Below are positions 8,904-16,033 of a stretch of 64,000 nt of DNA, in pieces. The position numbers and the translations under genes were made by a program. Every line of letters begins with the position of its first letter. Position 1 is the first letter of the stretch. The notes under the pieces are model-generated. The model made no database searches and was not told where the DNA came from. It worked only from the letters and a program-made list of their open reading frames with translations. The DNA lies in the NCBI RefSeq assembly GCF_015999335.1, contig NZ_JAEACP010000014.1, positions 1 through 64,000 on the forward strand, given 5' to 3'. Source of the DNA: Tabrizicola soli. Its GTDB lineage: Bacteria > Pseudomonadota > Alphaproteobacteria > Rhodobacterales > Rhodobacteraceae.

Positions 8904-9452
8904 TCACTCCGCCGCGGGGGCCGCCAGCAACCGGCTCACCAGTTCGAAACTGTTCCTGACCTGCATCTTACGCACCATGTTCGCCCGGTGCACCTCGACC
9001 GTCCGGGGCGAGGATCCCAGGGCCAGCGCGATTTCCTTCGAGGTGAAGCCGTTCACCAGATAGCGCGCGATCCGCCGTTCCGTGGGCGTCAGCGCGCCCG
9101 CAGGCCCCTCGCCTTCCAGCGGACGATAGGTCCAGACCGCCAGGCGCTGCGGGTCCTCGGGGTCCAGCGCGGTGCCGCGCCCCTCCATCCAGACGACCTG
9201 CCCGTCCTTGCGCCGCATGAAGCGTTCGTCACGGTAGACCTCGGCCGCCTGCATCGCCTTGCGCGCCCGCTCCCCGATCACCTCATAATCGGTCGGGCCG
9301 GGATAGAGCATGCGGATCGACTGCCCCTCCAGTTCCTTGGGCGTCCAGCCGAACACCGCCTCGACCCGCAGGCTGGCGCGCAGGACCACCCGGTCCGCCA
9401 GGATCAGGGTGGCGTCCGGGGCATGGCGAAAGGCGAGTCGGTCGTAATCCAT
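8904..9452 (-). CDS. PAS-domain LuxR-family transcriptional regulator
   Basis: 182-residue cytoplasmic regulator with an N-terminal PAS fold (about residues 10-110, including the [16 protein letters not shown] segment). The C-terminal LuxR/NarL HTH ([43 protein letters not shown]) occupies about 125-180. There is no receiver domain, so it is not a classical response regulator; the PAS domain may sense a ligand or cofactor. It is divergent from scoAB, and three TACGTA-type repeats stand between the two starts. Control of the CoA-transferase operon and itself is inferred. The start at 9452 (MDYDRLAF) was preferred to a longer frame lacking similarity; the RBS is weak. Confidence 0.87.
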   Translation of the reverse strand: MDYDRLAFRHAPDATLILADRVVLRASLRVEAVFGWTPKELEGQSIRMLYPGPTDYEVIGERARKAMQAAEVYRDERFMRRKDGQVVWMEGRGTALDPEDPQRLAVWTYRPLEGEGPAGALTPTERRIARYLVNGFTSKEIALALGSSPRTVEVHRANMVRKMQVRNSFELVSRLLAAPAAE

Positions 9453-9462
9453 GGCGGGCGAT

Positions 9463-9491
9463 CTACGTAGGCTTCTACGTATTCTTACGGA
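9463..9491. promoter_or_regulatory. TACGTA repeat cluster, candidate operator of the PAS-LuxR regulator
   Basis: CTACGTAG (9463-9470), a second CTACGTA (9475-9481) and a diverged third TACGGA (9486-9491) are spaced about one helical turn apart, 12 and 10 bases core to core. The array starts 11 bases before the PAS-LuxR start codon and 80 bases before scoA. Confidence 0.5.
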
Positions 9492-9570
9492 TGGCAGGCC
9501 GGGATGCAATCTTTCACAGTCCGGTCCATCCCCGGGCCCCGACAGGCGGGTCCGGGCGGGGAGAACAAGG

Positions 9571-10275
9571 ATGAACAAGGTTTACCCAAGCGCCGCCGAG
9601 GCGCTGAACGGCGTGCTGCACGACGGCATGCTGATCGCCGCCGGGGGCTTCGGCCTTTGCGGCATCCCGGAACTGCTGATCGCGGCAATCCGCGACTCGG
9701 GCGTCAAGGGCCTCACCGTCGCCTCGAACAACGCGGGCGTCGACGGCTTCGGCCTCGGCGTCCTGCTGGAGACCCGGCAGGTCAAGAAGATGATCTCGTC
9801 CTATGTCGGCGAGAACGCGGAGTTCATGCGCCAGTATCTCTCGGGCGAGCTGGAGCTTGAATTCAACCCGCAGGGCACGCTGGCCGAGCGGATGCGGGCG
9901 GGCGGCGCGGGGATCCCCGGCTTCTACACCGCCACCGGCGTCGGCACGGTGATCGCCGAGGGCAAGGAACACCACGACTTCGACGGCAAGACCTATATCC
10001 TGGAGCGCGGCATCGTCGCCGACCTGTCGATCGTCAAGGCCTGGAAGGCGGACCCGAGCGGGAACCTCGTCTTCCGCAAGACCGCGCGCAACTTCAACGT
10101 CCCCGCCGCCACCTGCGGCAAGACCTGCGTCGTCGAGGTCGAGGAGATCGTGCCCTTGGGCAGCCTAGACCCCGACGCGATCCACCTGCCCGGAATCTAT
10201 GTCCACCGGATCGTCGCCGGACAGCACGAGAAGCGCATCGAACAGCGCACCACCCGCAAGAAGGAGGCCGTGTGA
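9571..10275 (+). CDS. scoA: 3-oxoacid CoA-transferase subunit A
   Basis: 234-residue alpha subunit of a two-subunit succinyl-CoA:3-ketoacid (acetoacetate) CoA-transferase, which activates acetoacetate for oxidation or PHB and ketone-body turnover. It shows the family I CoA-transferase signature near the start ([19 protein letters not shown]) and the Rossmann-like core. Start 9571 has a GGGGAG/AAGG purine stretch immediately upstream. It overlaps scoB by one base, giving translational coupling. The upstream PAS-LuxR gene is the likely regulator. Whether the CoA donor is succinyl-CoA or acetyl-CoA cannot be told with certainty from sequence; similarity favours SCOT. Confidence 0.92.
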   Translation: MNKVYPSAAEALNGVLHDGMLIAAGGFGLCGIPELLIAAIRDSGVKGLTVASNNAGVDGFGLGVLLETRQVKKMISSYVGENAEFMRQYLSGELELEFNPQGTLAERMRAGGAGIPGFYTATGVGTVIAEGKEHHDFDGKTYILERGIVADLSIVKAWKADPSGNLVFRKTARNFNVPAATCGKTCVVEVEEIVPLGSLDPDAIHLPGIYVHRIVAGQHEKRIEQRTTRKKEAV

Positions 10276-10916
10276 TGAGCGAGGCAAAAGGCTGGGACCG
10301 CAACGGCATGGCCGCCCGCGCGGCGCAGGAACTGCGCGACGGGATGTATGTCAACCTCGGCATCGGCATCCCGACGCTGGTGGCGAACTACATCCCCCAG
10401 GGCGTGAACGTGACCCTGCAATCGGAAAACGGCATGCTGGGCATGGGTCCCTTCCCCTGGGAGGGCGAGGAAGACCCCGACCTGATCAACGCCGGCAAGC
10501 AGACCATCACCGAACTGCCGCAGACCGCCTATTTCGACAGCGCCACCTCCTTCGCGATGATCCGCGGCGGCAAGATCGCCATGGCGATCCTCGGCGCGAT
10601 GGAGGTGGCCGAGAACGGCGACCTCGCGAACTGGATGATCCCGGGCAAGCTGGTCAAGGGCATGGGCGGGGCGATGGACCTGGTGGCCGGCGTCGGCCGC
10701 GTGGTCGTGGTGATGGACCACACCTCGAAGCACGGCGAGTCTAAGGTGCTGAAGGCCTGCACCCTGCCGCTCACCGGCAAGGGCGTGGTCGACCGGATCA
10801 TCACCAACCTCGGCGTCCTCGACGTGGGCCACAAGGGCCTGCACATCGTCGAACTCGCCCCCGGCATGACGGAGGCGGAACTCCGCGCCGCGACGGAGGC
10901 GACCATTGTCGACTGA
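10275..10916 (+). CDS. scoB: 3-oxoacid CoA-transferase subunit B
   Basis: 213-residue beta subunit of the CoA-transferase. The catalytic glutamate that forms the CoA-thioester intermediate is in SENGMLGMG (Glu51). Initiation is set by a perfect AAGGAGG at 10261-10267 inside the end of scoA, seven bases before ATG 10275, whose first base is the last base of the scoA stop. It forms the heterotetramer with ScoA. The operon appears to end here: what follows is a damaged acetyltransferase gene and then foreign DNA. Confidence 0.93.
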   Translation: MSEAKGWDRNGMAARAAQELRDGMYVNLGIGIPTLVANYIPQGVNVTLQSENGMLGMGPFPWEGEEDPDLINAGKQTITELPQTAYFDSATSFAMIRGGKIAMAILGAMEVAENGDLANWMIPGKLVKGMGGAMDLVAGVGRVVVVMDHTSKHGESKVLKACTLPLTGKGVVDRIITNLGVLDVGHKGLHIVELAPGMTEAELRAATEATIVD

Positions 10917-10917
10917 C

Positions 10918-11081
10918 CGTCAGGTCACGCGCGAACACGGGGCGACCAAGGGTCGCTTCGTGATCCGCTGCGGGCGGAAGAGGCCGAGCTGACCTATTCC
11001 GTCACCATCCCCGGCCTGATCATCGCCGACCACACCGGCGTGCCCGACAGCTTCCGCGGCACCGGCGCGGGCCTCGCGCTG
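10918..11081 (+). pseudogene. GNAT N-acetyltransferase remnant, frameshifted and 3'-truncated
   Basis: Directly after scoB one frame reads RQVTREHGATKGRFVIRC. A second frame then reads EEAELTYSVTIPGLIIADHT followed by GVPDSFRGTGAGLAL. Together these match the start and acetyl-CoA binding loop (GTGAGLAL) of the small GNAT proteins that often begin 'MTEVTRE'. The start codon is lost, the two halves are in different frames, and the homology stops abruptly after GLAL at about 11081, where peptidase-coding DNA of different character begins. The missing 3' half was not found on the far side of the island. It is non-functional as it stands. Confidence 0.75.
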
Positions 11082-11097
11082 CCCCCTCGAGAGCGCC

Positions 11098-11838
11098 GTG
11101 CCGGTCGACCAGATTGCCTCGGAACTAGGAATCGCCGAGATCCGCCGGGAGGTGCTGGACGGCTGTGAAGGGATCTTGCTGACAGATCGTGTCCGCAGCA
11201 TCGGAAAGATCCTCGTCAATTCGGCCCGAGGGCCCCAAGCGGCGCGCTTTGGGATTGCCCACGAGTTGGGGCATTTCCTCCTCGAACGGCATGTGCTCGG
11301 TCTGGGAGATACGTTTACCTGCAGCCTCAAGGACATGCGCGAGACGCGCACCGCCCGGTTGCATGAACGCCAGGAAGTCGAAGCAAATGCCTTTGCCATC
11401 GGTCTTCTCGTGCCTGACGACCAGCTGGCGCCCTTTTTGAACGAGCATCCAGACATCAGTTCGGTGGCCGGGTTGCGAACGAAGCTCGACATCAGCCTGG
11501 AAGCCGCAACACGGTGCCTGGTCGACCGCCATGATGAGCCAATTGCTGCCGTTTGGACCCTGAACGGGAGGATCCGTTATGTCGTCCGCGGTAAGACCTT
11601 TCCGTGGATCGCGCGGAGTGCAGGGGATAGCGTTTCTTCGCTTAGCCGAACGGCCAGCGCCTTGGCGAAAGGTAAGTCAGGCATCACCGGAATGCACGAG
11701 GTTGCTGCCGCAGCTTGGACAACGGCCGACATTCCAGAACTTTACGAGCAGGTCCGAGTTGGCCGCGACGGCCATGCCCTGACGCTCCTGTGGGCTTCAT
11801 TGCCTGGTGCGGATGGAGCGGACCGGGACGAAGACTGA
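11098..11838 (+). CDS. ImmA/IrrE-type metallopeptidase, possibly 5'-truncated
   Basis: 246-residue protein with the zinc-peptidase HEXXH motif (HELGHFLLERH, about residue 57-67) of the ImmA/IrrE family. Members cleave or displace repressors of mobile elements or of stress genes. The usual domain start (PVDxxxIA followed by the strand leading to IAHELGH) is present from residue 2, but no XRE-type partner or convincing RBS precedes it. The frame is open only from 11020, and the GTG at 11098 is simply the first plausible start. The left junction with the broken GNAT gene falls about 15 bases upstream, so a short N-terminal piece and a partner gene were probably lost. Function is inferred from fold only. 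Confidence 0.75.
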   Translation: MPVDQIASELGIAEIRREVLDGCEGILLTDRVRSIGKILVNSARGPQAARFGIAHELGHFLLERHVLGLGDTFTCSLKDMRETRTARLHERQEVEANAFAIGLLVPDDQLAPFLNEHPDISSVAGLRTKLDISLEAATRCLVDRHDEPIAAVWTLNGRIRYVVRGKTFPWIARSAGDSVSSLSRTASALAKGKSGITGMHEVAAAAWTTADIPELYEQVRVGRDGHALTLLWASLPGADGADRDED

Positions 11839-12018
11839 GGCAACGTGCGACGGATTAGCCGTCAACTGAACCCAAGACCTGACGATCAGACTTCTGTGAC
11901 AAACCAGTGGACTTCGCCCGCCGGTGGAGCGTTGCTGTGACCCATGCCCGGCACCGTCCGGGCTCGGTTCGGTACCGGGGCGCGGCATCCCGCCCGCCCG
12001 GTTGGACCGGAGCCGATC

Positions 12019-12594
12019 ATGACCAAAGGAACGACAACCTGCCGCCCTTCCGCCCAGGCGGCAGAACCCAAGACGCACGGCGATACCGGCGGGGCCAAGG
12101 CGAAGCCCCCGCGCGGCAAGGCGGCGACCGTCAACCAGACGAGCACCGCATCGTCAGGAGAGACCGGGGCCCCGATCCCGGCCGCAGCGCCCATCACGAC
12201 ACCAAAGCCACAGCGCCAGACCAAGGCCGCGCTCCTGCGGGCGCGGCTCGCCGCACCGGGGGGTGTGTCCCTCGCCGCCCTGATCGCCGCAACCGGCTGG
12301 CAGGCCCATACCCTGCGCGCGGCCCTGAGTGGGCTGCGCAAGGAAGGGCTGAACCTCACCCGGCGCCGCGATGGCGAGGACACCATCTATGCGATCGCGC
12401 CGGGCGACGCAGAAGCGGCCTGCACCGTCGACACCGTAGACGGCACCGCTGATGGCGAAGCAGCGCCCGGCGCGCCCGACCCAAGCGGGGCGGGCGGCGC
12501 AACCGGTACGGACGGCGATGCCGCCATCAGCGAGGACAGCCCTGCCCCCTCGGCGGCGTCCCCCGCATCCCAGTTGACCGGACGGGTTGCATGA
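12019..12594 (+). CDS. DUF3489 domain-containing protein
   Basis: 191-residue protein of unknown function with a winged-helix-like DUF3489 core at about residues 70-130 (KAALLRARLAAPGGVSLAAL, then TGWQAHTLRAALSGLRKEGL). Low-complexity Ala/Gly/Thr-rich arms lie on both sides. The start at 12019 (MTKGTT) has GGAG six bases upstream; an earlier ATG at 11944 lacks support. It overlaps the next gene in an ATGA junction. The trio DUF3489-DUF2924-serine recombinase is a recurring cassette in alphaproteobacteria, so this is probably a DNA-binding accessory of the recombinase; that role is an inference. Confidence 0.82.
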   Translation: MTKGTTTCRPSAQAAEPKTHGDTGGAKAKPPRGKAATVNQTSTASSGETGAPIPAAAPITTPKPQRQTKAALLRARLAAPGGVSLAALIAATGWQAHTLRAALSGLRKEGLNLTRRRDGEDTIYAIAPGDAEAACTVDTVDGTADGEAAPGAPDPSGAGGATGTDGDAAISEDSPAPSAASPASQLTGRVA

Positions 12595-13085
12595 CCATGC
12601 TCGCCGATCTCGAGGCGATGGACCGGGCGGGACTTGCCCGTCTCTGGAAGGACCTGATTGGCGGATCCGTCCCGGCCAGCATGAGCCAGCCGATGCAGCG
12701 CCGCTTCCTCGCCTTCGAGCTGCAGGCAAAGCTGGAGGGCGGCTTATCCGCCGCCCTCCGCGCCCGGCTGGACCGCATCGCCGCGGGCGAGGAGCGCAAA
12801 GCGTCTCCCACGCTGCAACCCGGTGCCCGCCTCCTGCGCGAATGGAACGGGACCACGCATGTCGTCGATGTTCTGGCCGATGGCTTTCTCTGGAACGGCA
12901 CGTCCCATCGCTCGCTCTCCGCCATCGCCCGCGCCATCACCGGCGCGCGCTGGTCGGGACCGCGCTTCTTCGGGCTGGTCAGAGCGGTCGATGATGGCGG
13001 AGACAGATCCGCGAGGGGCAAGGCACAAAAACGGACGACGCGGCGCCTTGTGCCCAGCAAGTCGAAGCGGGAGCGCGCGGCATGA
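12591..13085 (+). CDS. DUF2924 domain-containing protein
   Basis: 164-residue protein with the two recognisable halves of DUF2924. The first is an N-terminal helical part (LEAMDRAGLARLWKDLIGG, then MQRRFLAFELQAKLEGG). The second is a C-terminal DNA-associated-looking module (GARLLREWNGTTHVVDVLAD, then HRSLSAIARAITGARWSGPR), followed by a basic tail. It is translationally coupled at both ends (ATGA with DUF3489 upstream and with the recombinase downstream). The family is almost always next to this recombinase type. The module resembles HTH-containing recombinase accessories; a biochemical role is not known. Confidence 0.85.
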   Translation: MTMLADLEAMDRAGLARLWKDLIGGSVPASMSQPMQRRFLAFELQAKLEGGLSAALRARLDRIAAGEERKASPTLQPGARLLREWNGTTHVVDVLADGFLWNGTSHRSLSAIARAITGARWSGPRFFGLVRAVDDGGDRSARGKAQKRTTRRLVPSKSKRERAA

Positions 13086-14743
13086 CGCAGAAGCCGGTGA
13101 TCCGTTGCGCGATCTATACCCGGAAGTCGAGCGACGAAGGTCTGGACCAGGCCTTCAACTCGCTCGATGCGCAGCACGAGGCCTGTGCCGCCTATATCGC
13201 CAGCCAGCGCCACGAGGGCTGGAAGCTCATCCCCGACCGCTTCGATGATGGCGGGCTCTCGGGCGGCACGCTTGACCGTCCTGCCCTGCAGCGGCTCCTC
13301 GCCGAGATTGATGCTGGCCGCATTGGCATGGTGGTCGTCTACAAGATCGACCGCCTGACCCGGTCACTCGTCGACTTCGGTCGTCTCGTCGAGCGGCTCG
13401 ACGCCAGGGGCTGCTCCTTCGTCTCGGTGACCCAGGCCTTCAACACCGCAACCTCGATGGGACGCCTCACCCTGAACGTGCTTCTGTCCTTCGCCCAGTT
13501 TGAACGTGAAGTCACCGCCGAGCGCATCCGCGACAAGATCGCGGCCTCGAAGAAGAAGGGGCTCTGGATGGGCGGTGCCCTGCCCCTCGGCTACGACCGC
13601 CACCCCGATCCCCAGCGCCGGGAACTGGTCGTCAATCCGGTCGAGGCCGAAGTGGTGCAGCAGCTCTTCCGGCTCTACGCCGACCTCGGCAACCTGCGGC
13701 TCGTGGAGATCGAGGCTGAGCGGCGCGGGCTTCGTCCAAAGACACTGGTCTCGCGGACGGGTCGCGTCCGGGGCGGCGCTCCCTTTGCCCGCGGTCAGTT
13801 GCATCACCTCCTGTCCAACCCGGTCTACATCGGGCGCATCCGGCACAAGGATCAGACCTATCCGGGCCAGCATCCGGCGATCATCGAGGACGGGCTCTGG
13901 CAGGAGGTTCAGGACAAACTCATCGCCGCCTCGGCGCGCCCGCGGGGACGGAATGAGGCGACCACCGATCCGCGGATCCTGACCGGCAAGCTTCGCGACG
14001 AGGCCGGCGACCTCCTGACTCCGACCCACACCCTGAAGGCTGGTCGGCGTTTTGCCTACTACGTCTCGAACCGCCTGATCGCGGGCGGCAAGGACCCCTC
14101 CGGCTGGCGCCTGCCTGCCGCGGCGCTGGAGAGCACGTTCCGGCAGGTCGTGGTCGCTCATCTGCGGCGCGCCGCCACGGGCCATGCACTCCTGGCTGAG
14201 CCGGAAGCGAGTGGTGCCGCCGACCTGATGCGTCGTGCGACTGAACTGGCGGATCAGGTTGAACGTGAGCCGGCGCATCTCGGCAGCCTCGTCGCGTCCG
14301 GATCACTCGCTCCGGGCAGGCTGCAGCTTGAGCTTGTTCCAGGCGTGATCGCCGCGGCGCTGGAGGTGTCGGTTGCAGCCCTGTCCGACAGCCTCCTGCG
14401 GGTCAGCTGCGCCTTTGCCCTCCGCCGTCGCGGCGCCGAGACCCGGATCATCGCGGGCGAGACCATGCCCGCACCCGACGAGGTCCTGCAGCGCACGCTC
14501 GCGGAGGCGCATCTCTGGGCACGGGCCTTGCGCCGGGGCACCTCGCTCACCGAGATCGCCCGCAAGACCGGACGGTCAGAGCCCTATATCCGCACCAGGA
14601 TTCCGCTGGCCTTCCTCGCGCCAAAGCTGCAGGCCGCAATCCTCGACGGGCGGCAGTCGGTCCACCTCTCGGTGGCCCAGTTCATCCGCGAGGACGTTCC
14701 CCTGGACTGGACCGAGCAGGCCCGTCTCTTCGAGATCACCTGA
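13082..14743 (+). CDS. Large serine recombinase
   Basis: 553-residue serine integrase-type recombinase. The N-terminal resolvase catalytic domain (1-150) carries the nucleophile in YTRKS (Ser16), the GGLSGGTLDRPALQRLL segment and KIDRLTRS. The central recombinase domain spans about 160-290. The region that holds a Cys4 zinc ribbon in phage integrases is present in outline but has no cysteines (LLTPTHTLKAGRRFAYYVSN). The C-terminal ~200 residues include an HTH-like EIARKTGRSEPYIRTRIPLA. Catalytic residues are intact, so it may be active. It is the third gene of the coupled DUF3489-DUF2924 cassette and is followed by an AT-rich repeat tail that could hold its crossover sites. Confidence 0.92.
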   Translation: MTQKPVIRCAIYTRKSSDEGLDQAFNSLDAQHEACAAYIASQRHEGWKLIPDRFDDGGLSGGTLDRPALQRLLAEIDAGRIGMVVVYKIDRLTRSLVDFGRLVERLDARGCSFVSVTQAFNTATSMGRLTLNVLLSFAQFEREVTAERIRDKIAASKKKGLWMGGALPLGYDRHPDPQRRELVVNPVEAEVVQQLFRLYADLGNLRLVEIEAERRGLRPKTLVSRTGRVRGGAPFARGQLHHLLSNPVYIGRIRHKDQTYPGQHPAIIEDGLWQEVQDKLIAASARPRGRNEATTDPRILTGKLRDEAGDLLTPTHTLKAGRRFAYYVSNRLIAGGKDPSGWRLPAAALESTFRQVVVAHLRRAATGHALLAEPEASGAADLMRRATELADQVEREPAHLGSLVASGSLAPGRLQLELVPGVIAAALEVSVAALSDSLLRVSCAFALRRRGAETRIIAGETMPAPDEVLQRTLAEAHLWARALRRGTSLTEIARKTGRSEPYIRTRIPLAFLAPKLQAAILDGRQSVHLSVAQFIREDVPLDWTEQARLFEIT

Positions 14744-14820
14744 CGCAGGAAGGATGTTCAGAGCATCTCTGAATGCGCTCAAAACACGGCGTCAGCGCGT
14801 CAGAACCCGGAAACACAAGC

Positions 14821-15070
14821 TTCCCTGTTCTTCCCAATTCTTTCCCTGTTCGGCCGAATTTTATTCCCTGATCTACTGACTTAATTTCCCTGTTCTTGCG
14901 GAGCAGGGAATTCGCTCGTAACCCACGGAAAAGACGCGATGTTTCCGGGGCGAAAATCCCGGAAACAGCCCTGGTAAATCGAAATTCCCTGTTAATTCCC
15001 TGTTCTTCGCGCGCGGGCAAACCGAACGGGACGCGCGGCCGGGAGAGACGCGGCGCACATTTGCAGGGAA
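14821..15070. repeat. TTCCCTGTTC-type repeat cluster downstream of the recombinase
   Basis: The 430-base gap between the recombinase and tRNA-Ser has no gene. TTCCCTGTTC occurs exactly at 14821-14830, 14842-14851, 14886-14895 and 14996-15005. Near copies are at 14864-14873 (TTCCCTGATC) and 14985-14994 (TTCCCTGTTA). Inverted partial copies (GCAGGGAA) are at 14903 and 15063. Base composition is much more AT-rich than the surroundings. Candidate roles are recombinase binding sites or the end of the mobile unit. Confidence 0.7.
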
Positions 15071-15175
15071 GGCAGATGGGTCGGAGCGTCTCCGTCGAGG
15101 TCCCGGCAGCGTAACCCCCGGAAACACGGGGAAATACCGACGAGATCGGAAAAATCGTGCAATATCAACGGGTTA

Positions 15176-15265
15176 TGGCGGACAGTGAGGGATTCGAACC
15201 CTCGAGACGGTTCCCCGCCTACACACTTTCCAGGCGTGCGCCTTCGACCACTCGGCCAACTGTCC
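15176..15265 (-). tRNA. tRNA-Ser (anticodon GGA)
   Basis: The minus-strand gene begins GGACAGT (15265-15259) and ends ACTGTCC plus discriminator G and encoded CCA (15178-15176). Anticodon loop CTGGAAA gives GGA, reading UCC/UCU. The long variable arm and GGTTCGAATCC T-arm are present. Length is 90 bases with CCA. It marks the right border of the foreign segment. Confidence 0.95.
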
Positions 15266-15313
15266 GTGGCGCGGTGCTTAGCCTGCCGGACGCGGGGGTT
15301 CAAGCACTTCCTG

Positions 15314-16033
15314 TCACTCGGAAAGATGGATCGTGACGCGACGGTTCTGGCGGCCCTTGTTCTCGATCTTGCCGATCTCGATCCGGCCGATCTCGCCGGT
15401 GCGGGCGACATGGGTGCCGCCGCAGGGCTGCAGGTCGACCTGATCCGCCCCCTGGCCGATCCGCACCAGCCGCACCCTGCCCTGGCCGGCCGGCGGACGG
15501 ACGGACATGGTCTTGACGAGGCCGGGGTTCGCGGCAAGCTCCTCGTCCGTGATCCAGTCCTCGGTCACCGGCAGGTCACGGTCGACGAGGCGGTTCAGGA
15601 CGCCCGCGATGGCGGCGATGTCGCCCGGCGGCTCGGGCATGTCGAAGTCGAGCCGGCCGCGATCCTGGGCGATGGCGCCGCCGGTCACCGGCAGGGGGAT
15701 CACCACCGACAGAAGGTGCAGCGCGGTATGGATGCGCATGTGGCGGTGGCGGCGCGACCAGTCGACCAGTTGCCGCGCGGGGGTGCCCACCGGGGGCATG
15801 GCCATGGGCTCGGCCGGGACCAGAGCCACCTGGCCGCCTTCAACCTTCAGCGTGGTGGCGATGGGCATGCGCACCCCTCCCCATTCCAGCATACCGCTGT
15901 CGCCGGGCTGGCCGCCACCCGTGGGGTAGAAGACCGTCCGGTCGACCACCAGCCCGCCCTCGGCCGTATGGCCGATGATCCGGCACTCGGCCGCCGTCTG
16001 GTAGGCATCCGCCCTGAACATCAGTTCCGTCAT
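15314..16033 (-). CDS. alaX: Alanyl-tRNA editing protein AlaX
   Basis: 239-residue free-standing homologue of the AlaRS editing domain, which hydrolyses Ser-tRNA(Ala) (and Gly-tRNA(Ala)) in trans. The zinc-binding motifs are visible: HTALH (about residue 98-102) and CGGTH (about 207-211), together with the FYPTGGGQPGD signature near residue 40. The start at 16033 has AAGGGGGAAG in front and overlaps the stop of the upstream channel gene in an ATGA junction, so it is translationally coupled. Operon order is cysK, mscS-type channel, alaX. Confidence 0.92.
   Translation of the reverse strand: MTELMFRADAYQTAAECRIIGHTAEGGLVVDRTVFYPTGGGQPGDSGMLEWGGVRMPIATTLKVEGGQVALVPAEPMAMPPVGTPARQLVDWSRRHRHMRIHTALHLLSVVIPLPVTGGAIAQDRGRLDFDMPEPPGDIAAIAGVLNRLVDRDLPVTEDWITDEELAANPGLVKTMSVRPPAGQGRVRLVRIGQGADQVDLQPCGGTHVARTGEIGRIEIGKIENKGRQNRRVTIHLSE

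Noticed and set aside
11098-14743. Prophage
   Set aside because: No structural, lysis or replication genes; only a peptidase and a recombinase cassette.
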